From IMG/VR virus record IMGVR_UViG_3300028268_000002, positions 1 to 48,824 of that record: DNA of 48,824 nt, one strand, 5' to 3'. Every line of letters starts with the position of its first letter. The stretch's first letter is position 1. Source of the DNA: a virus. Positions 13,067-19,633 of this stretch are shown one piece after another. The notes beneath the pieces are model-generated. The model made no database searches and had not been told where the DNA came from. It was given only the letters and a program-made list of their open reading frames with translations. A program made the translations under genes and the position numbers.

Positions 13067-14111
13067 GAAAAAGATTGTTCTCGCCCTCACCATGTTCCTT
13101 GCAGTCACCGCGGCGGCCCAAACGGGTTGCACGACCTCTGGCGGCGTAACGTGTACCGGGAATTTGAATTTGTGGCTTCTTCCCCCTCACTACACGAACT
13201 GGGGAGTGCCCTGGAACGCCAATGCGACGGCCGTGGACACTCTGGCAGGTGCAGTGGTCCTCAAAGCCCCCACGGCCTCCCAGACGGTCACGCAGCCCTA
13301 CCTGACGTACACCAGCTTCAATGCTCCATTCGTGTTCGGAACGGTTCCCGTCCTTCGGTTCGGTGTGGCGGCTGGGACGTTCGATTCAGCTTTGACGAGG
13401 ACCGGGGCAGGAGCGTTCTCTCTGGACGCTGGGACAATCGGATCTGGAGGAGCTACGCTCTCCTTGGCCGGCCTGACGGTAGGAGGATCTGGCGGAACCA
13501 TTGGTCAGTGCTTGGGGTCAAACGGGACAATCTGGAATACTCCGATCAACTGTGTCACCTCCATCGGTTCGATCTACTACCAGACGGTCCAATTCAACAA
13601 TAGCCCTGTGGCCCAGGCCGCGGCGTTGAACTTCACAAGTCCTCTCACCGTGACTCCCGCATCCGGGAATACGACCATCGGGATAAGTAAGACGGGAACC
13701 GAGAACGAGGTTGTCACAGCTTCAGCGGCCGGCACAAACGGGAACTGTGTCCAGTGGAATGCGAGTGGAGGGGCTGGAGACTCAGGAGCACCATGCAGAA
13801 ACACTTATGCTAGTCACGGTATTGTTGCGGTTTGGAATGGTGCATCTGGGGTTCTGGTCGATAGCGGTAACGGCGGTTCTGCGTGGCAGAGTGGGGCTAC
13901 CAGTTGGGGTACGGTAATCGCTGGTTCCTACCAAGTTATTTGCACCACGACCGGATGGCCGAGTGGAAGCTATGTCGGGGATGTAGTGGGATGGTCTGTC
14001 GTGGGAACCCCGATCGACGGCACCTATTTTTCTTTCGGAGTAAACGGGGCAGAGATCAATCACGCACGAGGCTACACTCTTCCCAGCGTTACCTGCATCG
14101 CGGTTCAATAA
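13065..14111 (+). CDS. Secreted-type or fibre-like structural protein with signal peptide
   Basis: A 348-residue protein with a typical signal peptide: MKKIVLALTMFLAVTAAAQ, probable cleavage after AAA or AAAQ. The mature part has six or more cysteines (QTGCTTSGGVTC, IGQCLG, PINCVTS), a PHYTNWGVPWNANATAVDTL segment reminiscent of phage and prophage fibre N-termini, and Gly/Ser/Thr-rich beta repeats. It could be a fibre exported to the periplasm or cell surface, a superinfection or adhesion factor, or a host-derived protein. The ATG at 13065 is set by the SD hairpin; an in-frame ATG at 13050 would fall inside it. Confidence 0.6.
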   Translation: MKKIVLALTMFLAVTAAAQTGCTTSGGVTCTGNLNLWLLPPHYTNWGVPWNANATAVDTLAGAVVLKAPTASQTVTQPYLTYTSFNAPFVFGTVPVLRFGVAAGTFDSALTRTGAGAFSLDAGTIGSGGATLSLAGLTVGGSGGTIGQCLGSNGTIWNTPINCVTSIGSIYYQTVQFNNSPVAQAAALNFTSPLTVTPASGNTTIGISKTGTENEVVTASAAGTNGNCVQWNASGGAGDSGAPCRNTYASHGIVAVWNGASGVLVDSGNGGSAWQSGATSWGTVIAGSYQVICTTTGWPSGSYVGDVVGWSVVGTPIDGTYFSFGVNGAEINHARGYTLPSVTCIAVQ

Positions 14112-14120
14112 GGAGCAAGG

Positions 14121-15041
14121 ATGCCAGTTCAAGGTGTAGGGGCGCTGATCGTCAATGACCTGCTTACTGACGTGAGCTACGCTCTTTTTCAGCCTGTAGT
14201 CAACACGACCATCACGACCTTCACGGTCCCTGCCGGCTACGGCGATGGAGGGTTCGGAGACGGCGGCTACGGAGACGGCACGGGCCTTGTTGTCACAGTG
14301 GGTTCGGTTGCTTCGTTGTACGTCGGCGCCCAGGTCATCGTGGGGCTTGGGTTGGGAACCGAGGAAGTGGTTACGATAACCCAGGTGGACGCGGGGGACT
14401 TCGTAGCGGCCTTCGTCAACGCTCACAATCCGGGGGAGATTGTGGTGGGAGCGACGTTCCCGTACCAGAACGCGGCGGGAGACCCGATGTTTACTCAGTC
14501 GGAGATGCTCGGCTACGTCAGCGAGGCTTTGAATGATTTCCTACTTCGGGTGCCTTTGGTGATTGCGGTCACGACTTCCATCTCAATGCCGCCGACACAG
14601 CCGTTCACGGCATTGCCTTCGGACTGCATGAAGCCTGTTCGCGTGGCGGCCTTCGGCGTCGGCCTGCGGGAGAGTTCTCAAAGCAACCTCGATGGCTGTG
14701 ACTGGCGCTGGCAGCAGGAGACGGGCAACCCGCCCCAGGCATACTACCGCGACAAGATCGGTCTTCAGCAGGTGGGCGTGTGGCCTGTGCAGAGCAATAC
14801 GACTCCGCTTGAGATCGTGTACGAACAGCGGTCAGCGCAACTGATAGGGCTGGCAGACGGATTTGTTCTTCCTGATCCGTTCATTCCGACAATCAAGGCG
14901 CGGGTGTTGAGCACGGCTTACAGTAAAGATGGTGACCAGCGAGCGCCGGCACTTGCGAAGTCCTGGGGAGATCGTTACGAAGCCGGCGTGAAGGTGGCGG
15001 GAGTGATTCTTGAAGTCATTAACGCTCAGGAGATGCAGTAG
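14121..15041 (+). CDS. Adaptor-like head-tail connector protein (3 of 3)
   Basis: A 306-residue protein. The N-terminus has a Gly/Asp-rich insertion (AGYGDGGFGDGGYGDGTG) and a small beta domain. Helices (MLGYVSEALNDFLLRVPLVI) follow, then a beta domain with DKIGLQQVGVWPVQSNTTPL and a final helix (ALAKSWGDRYEAGVKVAGVI). The latter two-thirds resemble the products at 9695 and 12143. It begins behind AAGGAGCAAGG, and its 3' end overlaps the 3' end of the opposite-strand deformylase gene by 23 nt. Confidence 0.55.
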   Translation: MPVQGVGALIVNDLLTDVSYALFQPVVNTTITTFTVPAGYGDGGFGDGGYGDGTGLVVTVGSVASLYVGAQVIVGLGLGTEEVVTITQVDAGDFVAAFVNAHNPGEIVVGATFPYQNAAGDPMFTQSEMLGYVSEALNDFLLRVPLVIAVTTSISMPPTQPFTALPSDCMKPVRVAAFGVGLRESSQSNLDGCDWRWQQETGNPPQAYYRDKIGLQQVGVWPVQSNTTPLEIVYEQRSAQLIGLADGFVLPDPFIPTIKARVLSTAYSKDGDQRAPALAKSWGDRYEAGVKVAGVILEVINAQEMQ

Positions 15042-15495
15042 CCCCATCCGCTTCCGAAGTGAAGAGGACGCCTCGAAGATGAGACGCCTCATGCTGGAAG
15101 CACCTCGCCTCCATTCCCCTCAGATCCCCGTGGATGTACTCACCCCTCACCCCGCGGCTTCGGAATCCTACACGGGCAGGACGGGTCACGGGAAGGAAGA
15201 CTCCAGGGATTGAGAGGCACCCTTCCACTTCGGTCAGAGTCTCCAGTGTGGTGCAGAGGACCGAGGGGTTGATAAAGCAGAGCGGGTTGTGCGGCTTCTT
15301 CCCCTTGCGGACATCGATCACGAAGACGTTCAGGAGAACTCCCACCTGCGGGGCGGCCAGCCCAACGCCATCGGCGGAGTACATGGTCTCGAACAGGTCT
15401 TCCACCAGCGTGTCCAGGCTCTTGTCGAACGCGGTCACTGATTTGCATGGTGTGATGAGAATATCGTTTGGAATTGTGAGTATCGCTCTAATCAT
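15019..15495 (-). CDS. def: Peptide deformylase
   Basis: A 158-residue reverse-strand gene. The three deformylase motifs are all present: GVGLAAPQVG (motif 1), EGCLSIP (motif 2, metal-ligand Cys) and QHEASHLRGVLF (motif 3, HExxH). The enzyme removes the formyl group from nascent N-formyl-Met peptides at the ribosome exit. Length matches the short phage and bacterial type 1B forms. The start is set at ATG 15495; an upstream extension to 15738 would code through the divergent promoter region. The gene is isolated, opposite to its neighbours, and has its own putative promoter, like an acquired moron. A phage initiator-like tRNA at 19462 makes the pairing notable. Confidence 0.9.
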   Translation of the reverse strand: MIRAILTIPNDILITPCKSVTAFDKSLDTLVEDLFETMYSADGVGLAAPQVGVLLNVFVIDVRKGKKPHNPLCFINPSVLCTTLETLTEVEGCLSIPGVFLPVTRPARVGFRSRGVRGEYIHGDLRGMEARCFQHEASHLRGVLFTSEADGATASPER

Positions 15496-15600
15496 TGTGT
15501 CGACCCCGGAAAAGAATAGCACAAACACGTCGGCCCTCAGATTTCTCTGAAGGCCGGTGTGCAGGAGGGGAATGACGAACCAACGAGTGACGCAGATTGA

Positions 15601-15629
15601 ATAGTACACCCTGGAAAAAGATTTTGCAA
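15601..15629 (-). promoter_or_regulatory. Putative promoter for peptide deformylase
   Basis: On the reverse strand, TTGCAA (15629-15624) and TACTAT (15606-15601) are separated by 17 nt. The leader of about 100 nt to the deformylase ATG contains a strong hairpin (CGGCC/GGCCG with TCAG/CTGA, 15531-15556). Confidence 0.45.
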
Positions 15630-15636
15630 ATACGGC

Positions 15637-15665
15637 TTGACGTGAGAAGTATTGTCCAGTACAGT
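15637..15665 (+). promoter_or_regulatory. Promoter of the DnaD-like gene (leaderless)
   Basis: TTGACG (15637-15642), 17-nt spacer, TACAGT (15660-15665). The ATG of the gene is at 15673, only 7 nt downstream of the -10 box, and no Shine-Dalgarno is present, so transcription should start at or next to the start codon (leaderless mRNA). The -10 box lies in an operator-like repeat shared with 16107-16123. Confidence 0.6.
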
Positions 15666-15666
15666 C
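15653..15666 (+). promoter_or_regulatory. Operator-like repeat, copy 1
   Basis: TGTCCAGTACAGTC, covering the -10 box of the DnaD-like gene promoter. It is identical over 14 nt to the copy downstream of the gene at 16110-16123. The imperfect dyad ATTGT-N5-ACAGT would let a bound repressor block the promoter. Confidence 0.5.
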
Positions 15667-15672
15667 AGCACC

Positions 15673-16065
15673 ATGTTTGCTAAAGTGTTTTTTCAAATTT
15701 TCGAGTCCTCGATTTCGGACGATTATCTGGCGCGTCACGTTTTTATGGACATGCTAGTACTCTCCGACGAGGAAGGTGTGGTGGACAAAACGCCACGAGC
15801 GATCTCAAGGATCACGAACGTACCCTTGGAAATAGTCGAGAGGGGAATAGCTAAGTTGAGCGCAGCGGACCCAGACAGCCGGACTCCAGATGAGGACGGA
15901 CGGAGAATCGTTCTCATAGACGAGAATAGGACTTGGGGATGGAGAATTGTCAACTATCTGAAATATAGACAGATACGAGACGAGGAAGCCCGTCGTATTT
16001 CTAATAGGTCGTACAAGCGCGACCAGAGGGCCAAGGAAAAAGCGGCCGCAGCGTTACAGGCGTGA
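15673..16065 (+). CDS. DnaD-like / replisome-organiser N-terminal domain protein
   Basis: A 130-residue protein from ATG 15673. The sequence MFAKVFFQIFESSISDDYLA, then DEEGVVDKTPRAISRITNVP and a WGWRIVNYLKYRQIRDEEAR segment follow a pattern common in phage replication-initiation proteins, with a winged-helix N-terminal domain. The C-terminus is basic (RSYKRDQRAKEKAAAALQA), and the usual C-terminal domain is absent or encoded separately. The gene has its own promoter with an overlapping operator-like repeat and a second repeat after the stop. It likely directs or controls replication; specific partners are not visible. Confidence 0.65.
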   Translation: MFAKVFFQIFESSISDDYLARHVFMDMLVLSDEEGVVDKTPRAISRITNVPLEIVERGIAKLSAADPDSRTPDEDGRRIVLIDENRTWGWRIVNYLKYRQIRDEEARRISNRSYKRDQRAKEKAAAALQA

Positions 16066-16106
16066 CGCGAAACATAACGTCCTGTACACACCGCTGACGC
16101 GATGCT

Positions 16107-16123
16107 GACTGTCCAGTACAGTC
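16107..16123 (+). promoter_or_regulatory. Operator-like dyad, copy 2
   Basis: GACTGT-CCAGT-ACAGTC is a perfect 6-bp inverted repeat with a 5-nt spacer, extendable to 9 bp with one wobble (GCT/GGC flanks). It shares 14 nt with the site over the -10 box at 15653. The region 16066-16241 otherwise holds a purine-rich GAGAGGAAGAAG tract and no convincing gene. Confidence 0.55.
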
Positions 16124-16241
16124 GGCGAATGTCAGCACAGGGAGAGGGAGAGGAAGAAGCAGAGGCAGAGAAAGAGTAAGAAGAAAGATGCAGAAACAAA
16201 CCATCGACCACCGCCGAGCGAAGCGACGGCTGTGAAGCAGG

Positions 16242-16655
16242 GTGTGGGGTGCAACCCCACAAAAGCTAAGAGTAGTGGAATACGCGAGGAAAACCGCTGC
16301 GCTAGGCTTCAAGTCCGCCGAAAAGCACGGCGGCCTTGGGAGTTTCTTGGAGGGGTTTGAAATAAACCGACTCGGGGGATTGACACCGCTTCCAACTGAG
16401 TTACTATTGAGGTGGGGATTACCAGACAAGGGGAGGGGTATGGAAGAGGCCGCGAGAATCAGGCGAATGCTTTTGGATGTGATCGATGACTGCAAAGAGA
16501 CACCTCCAGAGCAGATGAAGATTCAACTCCTGGCCGCCGGGTGGAAGCCTGTAAACCAGAGTGTCTGGAGGCACCCCAACGGTTCAATGCACATGGGTCC
16601 GTATGGGGCATGGAAGAAGATGTGCGCTGAGATTCGAGTCCAAAATTTGCAGTAA
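16242..16655 (+). CDS. Hypothetical protein; start uncertain
   Basis: A 137-residue ORF from GTG 16242; ATG 16440 is an alternative start. The product has a basic N-terminal part (LRVVEYARKTAALGFKSAEK) and a C-terminal half (AARIRRMLLDVIDDCKETPP, then KIQLLAAGWKPVNQSVWRHP) that looks like a small helix-sheet domain binding nucleic acid. GTG lies in a perfect stem-loop (TGTGGGGT-GCA-ACCCCACA, 16243-16261). It follows the DnaD-like gene and may be the rest of the replication unit. The last codons run through junction element copy 3. Confidence 0.5.
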   Translation: MWGATPQKLRVVEYARKTAALGFKSAEKHGGLGSFLEGFEINRLGGLTPLPTELLLRWGLPDKGRGMEEAARIRRMLLDVIDDCKETPPEQMKIQLLAAGWKPVNQSVWRHPNGSMHMGPYGAWKKMCAEIRVQNLQ

Positions 16656-16656
16656 C
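16637..16656 (+). promoter_or_regulatory. Palindromic junction element, copy 3
   Basis: AGTCCAAAATTTGCAGTAAC; one base differs from the consensus GGAGT. The upstream gene codes through it (VQNLQ then stop TAA). ACCGGAGGAGAG follows as the Shine-Dalgarno of the 16673 gene. Confidence 0.65.
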
Positions 16657-16672
16657 ACCGGAGGAGAGATCA

Positions 16673-17164
16673 ATGGGGAACGAGAAATACACCAGTGAGT
16701 TTGATGCACGGAAACGAGTTCTGGCTGTTTATTCGGGAGCAGTAGAGATGCCCGACCAAAGCGGTGCGCCAAGCGCGGATTACTGCATCATGCGACCTGC
16801 CACGAAAGAGGACTGGCCGGAAAACAAGTGGGTCCAAATCGGCCCTTACGTCAGAGAGTTCCCTTGGGAGGCTGCTGCGTCGAAACTATTCGGTGGGGAA
16901 TATCCAATAGGCATTACTCCGATGGTCGTTTCTGAGAGGATGTGCTATCCAGTGCAGGGTTATGTAACGTCGGAGGAACTGGATGTAAGGTTCAACGGCC
17001 CTCACATCCTCACAGATCGTTACGGAAGGTCGGCACGGTGTTGTGGAGATCCGAACGGATGCAAGTGGTGTGCAGATGACTGGAAGCACAACGGAGGTTT
17101 GGAGAACCCCGTTCCGAAGGGATGGCCGGGAGGGATCAACACAAAATATGGGGGTGAAAAATGA
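16673..17164 (+). CDS. Hypothetical protein with Cys-rich C-terminus
   Basis: ATG 16673 behind GGAGGAGAGATCA. The 163-residue protein has a C-terminal CCGDPNGCKWCADDWKHN knot that could bind zinc, and the middle part is Trp/Pro-rich (ENKWVQIGPYVREFPWEAAA). No known family. It is the first gene of an overlapping run (16673-19444) with stop-start overlaps, so it is likely co-transcribed with the RNA-repair genes further on. Confidence 0.6.
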   Translation: MGNEKYTSEFDARKRVLAVYSGAVEMPDQSGAPSADYCIMRPATKEDWPENKWVQIGPYVREFPWEAAASKLFGGEYPIGITPMVVSERMCYPVQGYVTSEELDVRFNGPHILTDRYGRSARCCGDPNGCKWCADDWKHNGGLENPVPKGWPGGINTKYGGEK

Positions 17165-17343
17165 GGGTCTGGATCATAGAGCGCGATCACGTTCCGCTCG
17201 ATGTAGTTTGTGCATTTCGTGACGATAAGGAAGGCACGGCCGCGATGAAGGAATTTCTGAACAACTTCGACACGAGCCAAGAGCATCACTACTACGACGC
17301 GGTGCTGTACGAGCGGATTGAGCCGGGACCGAAGGAGGGGTAA
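17161..17343 (+). CDS. Hypothetical 60-residue protein
   Basis: Starts at ATG 17161, overlapping the upstream stop (AAATGA). The product is MRVWIIERDHVPLDVVCAFR followed by a charged helix and a beta strand (YDAVLYERIEPG). A compact alpha/beta mini-protein; no family recognised. It overlaps the next gene (TAATG) by one base. Confidence 0.6.
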   Translation: MRVWIIERDHVPLDVVCAFRDDKEGTAAMKEFLNNFDTSQEHHYYDAVLYERIEPGPKEG

Positions 17344-17585
17344 TGAGCAACTGGGTTTACGAAACATGGATCAAGGGGATGGAAGCAAAAGAAAGGCGAT
17401 CATCTGAGGGGTTTAGGTTTGAATTTCTTCATGGCGATTGGCCGATAAACAGAGCGGTCTACAGCCGAGAGGAGGTTGAGAATATGGTAGGCCGGGGGGA
17501 GATTTCCCCTCAATGTGCCGAGGCGTTACTTCAACTCAGGTACGCGGTGACCAGTAAAGGGGAGAAAGTGGTGGAGTCTGTATGA
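17343..17585 (+). CDS. Hypothetical 80-residue protein
   Basis: ATG 17343 overlaps the previous stop, behind GGAGGGGT. The product is charged and mostly helical, with NWVYETWIKGMEAKERRSSE at the N-terminus and EVENMVGRGEISPQCAEALL later. No domain recognised. It overlaps the following gene by 4 nt. Confidence 0.6.
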   Translation: MSNWVYETWIKGMEAKERRSSEGFRFEFLHGDWPINRAVYSREEVENMVGRGEISPQCAEALLQLRYAVTSKGEKVVESV

Positions 17586-17848
17586 AGATACAACTCGAAC
17601 TCGAAGACTTCCGCTTTGTGACGACGCGAGACAGTTTCACAGGAGAGAATCGGTGGCTTCTTGTAAAGATCAGCCAGAGAGAGTTTTTCGTAAAGAGGAA
17701 CACGTCTCTCGGACAATCCAAACAAGAAGAAGAATGGGTAGACCGCTTTCTTGTCGAGAAGATGGAGTTCATGCTCCGCAAGGTGTTTGTGGACGCTTGT
17801 GCGGCTACCCCACTGGGGACACAGCTTCTTGACGAGGAAGCACGGTGA
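17582..17848 (+). CDS. Hypothetical 88-residue protein
   Basis: ATG 17582 overlaps the upstream TGA. The N-terminal half is beta (MKIQLELEDFRFVTTRDSFT) and the C-terminal half helical (WVDRFLVEKMEFMLRKVF). It sits next to the phosphatase-like fragment but carries no HAD nucleophile motif, so it does not complete that domain. Function unknown. Confidence 0.6.
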   Translation: MKIQLELEDFRFVTTRDSFTGENRWLLVKISQREFFVKRNTSLGQSKQEEEWVDRFLVEKMEFMLRKVFVDACAATPLGTQLLDEEAR

Positions 17849-18027
17849 CCTATCTTGGAATCGACCGCAGTGACGGCAAGACGGCCGAGCAGAAGGCTGA
17901 CATCCTGAAGTATCTTCCGAAGGAGAAGATTGCCTTCGTAATCGACGATCGCCCGTCTGTCATCCGGATGTGGCGCGAGAATGGCTTGAGCGTGATTCCG
18001 GTGCGCGGAGCCTGTGAGGAGTTTTGA
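17845..18027 (+). CDS. C-terminal part of a Pnkp-type HAD phosphatase (truncated)
   Basis: A 60-residue ORF from GTG 17845. AFVIDDRPSVIRMWRENGLS matches the conserved final segment of the phosphatase domain of T4-like polynucleotide kinase/phosphatase (DDRxxVxxMWRxxG). The catalytic DxDGT motif and the kinase P-loop of full Pnkp are missing here and in the upstream gene, so it cannot be an active phosphatase alone. It is translated by overlap directly into the RNA ligase gene (TGATG), keeping the T4 order of end-healing and end-sealing genes. It could be a degenerate remnant or a small regulator. Confidence 0.65.
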   Translation: MTYLGIDRSDGKTAEQKADILKYLPKEKIAFVIDDRPSVIRMWRENGLSVIPVRGACEEF

Positions 18028-19133
18028 TGCAGATATTTGATTATGTTGACCGCGAGAGACTGATGCAGCAGATCACCGATGGGATGGTGAAAGAGCAGGT
18101 CCACCCGTCACTTCCTCTGCGGATTTTGAACTATACACAGAAGGCCCAGTACACCCCGGAGCTATGGAACGAGGTGACTGACAAGTGCCGCGGCCTGATA
18201 TTCAATTCGCAGACCGGCGAGATCATTGCGCGTCCGTTTGTAAAATTCTGGAATTACTCAGACCAGCGCCATCCTGAGACGATGCCTGAGAACTATCCCG
18301 CAACCGTGCCGACAATCACACGGAAGATGGATGGGAGTCTCGGAATCCTGTATTGCTACGAGGGCGAGTGGGCCGTGGCGACCCGTGGATCGTTCACATC
18401 CGATCAGGCGAAGTGGGCTACCTCTGTTCTCGGCTTGCATCACCCTAACTTCAGGTGGGTGGACGGGTTCACCCCGATCGTAGAGATCATCTACCCAGAA
18501 AACCAGATAGTCGTCAAGTACGATTGGGCTGATCTTGTTCTTCTGTCGGGAGTAAGAAACAGAACCGGCGAAGAGATGACCCGCGAGGTGCTTGAGGAGT
18601 TGGCGATCAAGAATCGTCTTCGCCTAGTTGATGCTTTCGATAAGAGCATCGAGATTTGCGCGTCAGAGGACATCGAGAACGAAGAGGGATACGTTGTGGC
18701 GTGGAATCGACCTGGAACATGGCCTCTGCGGGTCAAGGTGAAAATGGCGACCTACTGTAGACTTCATCGGTTGTTGACCGGGACTAACCCGGTAACGGTT
18801 TGGGAGATGCTGAGGGATGGACTTGACTTGACGACGGTGACAACGGACGTGCCGGCCGATTTTGTGGTGTGGATCGACAGCGTGGAGAGTTCACTTCGCA
18901 AATCCTATAAGGTGATCGAGGATGCGGCTTTGGTTGCAATGCTGGAATACGAGGGGGAGAAGATCATCGCAACCCCAGAGCAGCGCAAGCAGTTCGCCCT
19001 CTATGCGGTGACAAAACAGCCAGTGACGCCGATTCTCTTTGCGATGCTCGACGGAAATAATTACGCGCCGATCATCTGGAAAATGGTGAGGCCGAAGGCA
19101 ACCGATACATTCAAAACTGACGAGGAGGGGTGA
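18027..19133 (+). CDS. rnlA: RNA ligase, T4 Rnl1 family
   Basis: A 368-residue protein. The nucleotidyltransferase motif I is KMDGSLG (KxDG, adenylated lysine). Downstream come motif III-like TPIVEIIYPENQIVVKYD, motif IV NEEGYVVAW and motif V VKVKMATY. The helical C-terminal region matches the Rnl1 layout and T4 Rnl1 length (about 370). The enzyme seals 5'-phosphate and 3'-hydroxyl RNA ends, in T4 to repair tRNA cut by host anticodon nucleases. ATG 18027 overlaps the preceding stop, and its own stop overlaps the next ATG. Two tRNA genes lie downstream. Confidence 0.88.
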   Translation: MQIFDYVDRERLMQQITDGMVKEQVHPSLPLRILNYTQKAQYTPELWNEVTDKCRGLIFNSQTGEIIARPFVKFWNYSDQRHPETMPENYPATVPTITRKMDGSLGILYCYEGEWAVATRGSFTSDQAKWATSVLGLHHPNFRWVDGFTPIVEIIYPENQIVVKYDWADLVLLSGVRNRTGEEMTREVLEELAIKNRLRLVDAFDKSIEICASEDIENEEGYVVAWNRPGTWPLRVKVKMATYCRLHRLLTGTNPVTVWEMLRDGLDLTTVTTDVPADFVVWIDSVESSLRKSYKVIEDAALVAMLEYEGEKIIATPEQRKQFALYAVTKQPVTPILFAMLDGNNYAPIIWKMVRPKATDTFKTDEEG

Positions 19134-19444
19134 TGAAGCAGACAAAGAAATTCCTTCGGTCTAAGCAGTTGCTTCGGGATATGCAGACCTTCCGTCGCGG
19201 TTTTTTGCAGGGATGGAATCAACATGATCTCCTCGGAAGCGGCGTGTGGGCGACGAACGGGAGGTCAGCGGTGTTGCAGGCGCCGATCACGATTGAGAGT
19301 CTTGAGAAGATGGTGAAAGAGATGAATGCGGCGATGAACCAAGTTCGTGAGGTCTTCGAGTTCTCTATGAGTCTTCCGTTGGACTGGATGCTGCAACGTC
19401 CAATCGGTCCAAGATCTATCATTCAGGGGATGGACGGCGTGTAA
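19133..19444 (+). CDS. Hypothetical 103-residue protein
   Basis: ATG 19133 overlaps the RNA ligase stop, with GAGGAGGGG upstream. The product is basic at the N-terminus (KQTKKFLRSKQLLRDMQTFR) and helical in the middle (LEKMVKEMNAAMNQVREVFE). It could be an RNA-binding or structural partner of the ligase, but no family is recognised. It is the last gene before the tRNA pair. Confidence 0.6.
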   Translation: MKQTKKFLRSKQLLRDMQTFRRGFLQGWNQHDLLGSGVWATNGRSAVLQAPITIESLEKMVKEMNAAMNQVREVFEFSMSLPLDWMLQRPIGPRSIIQGMDGV

Positions 19445-19447
19445 CCG

Positions 19448-19456
19448 TGCTATGCT
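19448..19456 (+). promoter_or_regulatory. Possible extended -10 promoter for the tRNA pair
   Basis: TGCTATGCT matches an extended -10 box (TGnTATnnT). It ends 5 nt before the tRNA-fMet 5' end, so transcripts would start almost at the mature tRNA. No good -35 box is seen. Confidence 0.3.
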
Positions 19457-19461
19457 GGATT

Positions 19462-19536
19462 CGCGGGGTGGAGAAGTGGTATCTCGGTGCGCTCATAACG
19501 CACAGGTCGCTGGTTCGAGTCCAGCCTCCGCAACCA
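19462..19536 (+). tRNA. tRNA-fMet-like (anticodon CAT), encoded CCA
   Basis: A complete 75-nt cloverleaf: acceptor CGCGGGG/CTCCGCA, D arm GAGA-AGTGGTA-TCTC, anticodon arm GTGCG-CTCATAA-CGCAC (CAT at 19494-19496), T arm GCTGG-TTCGAGT-CCAGC, then ACCA. It shows initiator hallmarks: an unpaired C1/A72, an A11:T24 D-stem pair, and three consecutive G/C pairs at 29-31, although the middle pair is inverted (C30-G40) compared with the classical GGG/CCC. The acceptor and D/anticodon context resemble bacterial tRNA-fMet. An elongator-Met or Ile2 role cannot be excluded but would not need C1/A72. Confidence 0.85.
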
Positions 19537-19613
19537 GGGCGCGTAGCTCAGTTGGAAGCAGCAATTCCCTCTTAAGGAAAAGGTCGAAGGTTCGATCCCT
19601 TCCGCGCCCACCA
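19537..19613 (+). tRNA. tRNA-Lys (anticodon CTT), encoded CCA
   Basis: A 77-nt cloverleaf abutting the previous tRNA: acceptor GGGCGCG/CGCGCCC, T arm GAAGG-TTCGATC-CCTTC, anticodon arm ATTCC-CTCTTAA-GGAAA (CTT at 19571-19573, reads AAG), then ACCA. The outermost anticodon-stem pair is A-A mismatched and the D arm is slightly irregular. AAG is heavily used in this phage, notably in the basic proteins. Confidence 0.85.
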
Positions 19614-19633
19614 CGATTGCACGAGGAGTTACA

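Noticed and set aside
15496-15738. N-terminal extension of the peptide deformylase
   Set aside because: The in-frame extension covers both divergent promoters and the DnaD-like start. Its residues do not resemble deformylase, whose family start matches ATG 15495.
16129-16235. Two short ORFs (MSAQGEGEEE... and MQKQTIDHRRAK...)
   Set aside because: They have 16 and 15 codons, biased composition from a purine-rich tract, and no evidence of translation beyond purine-rich sequence.
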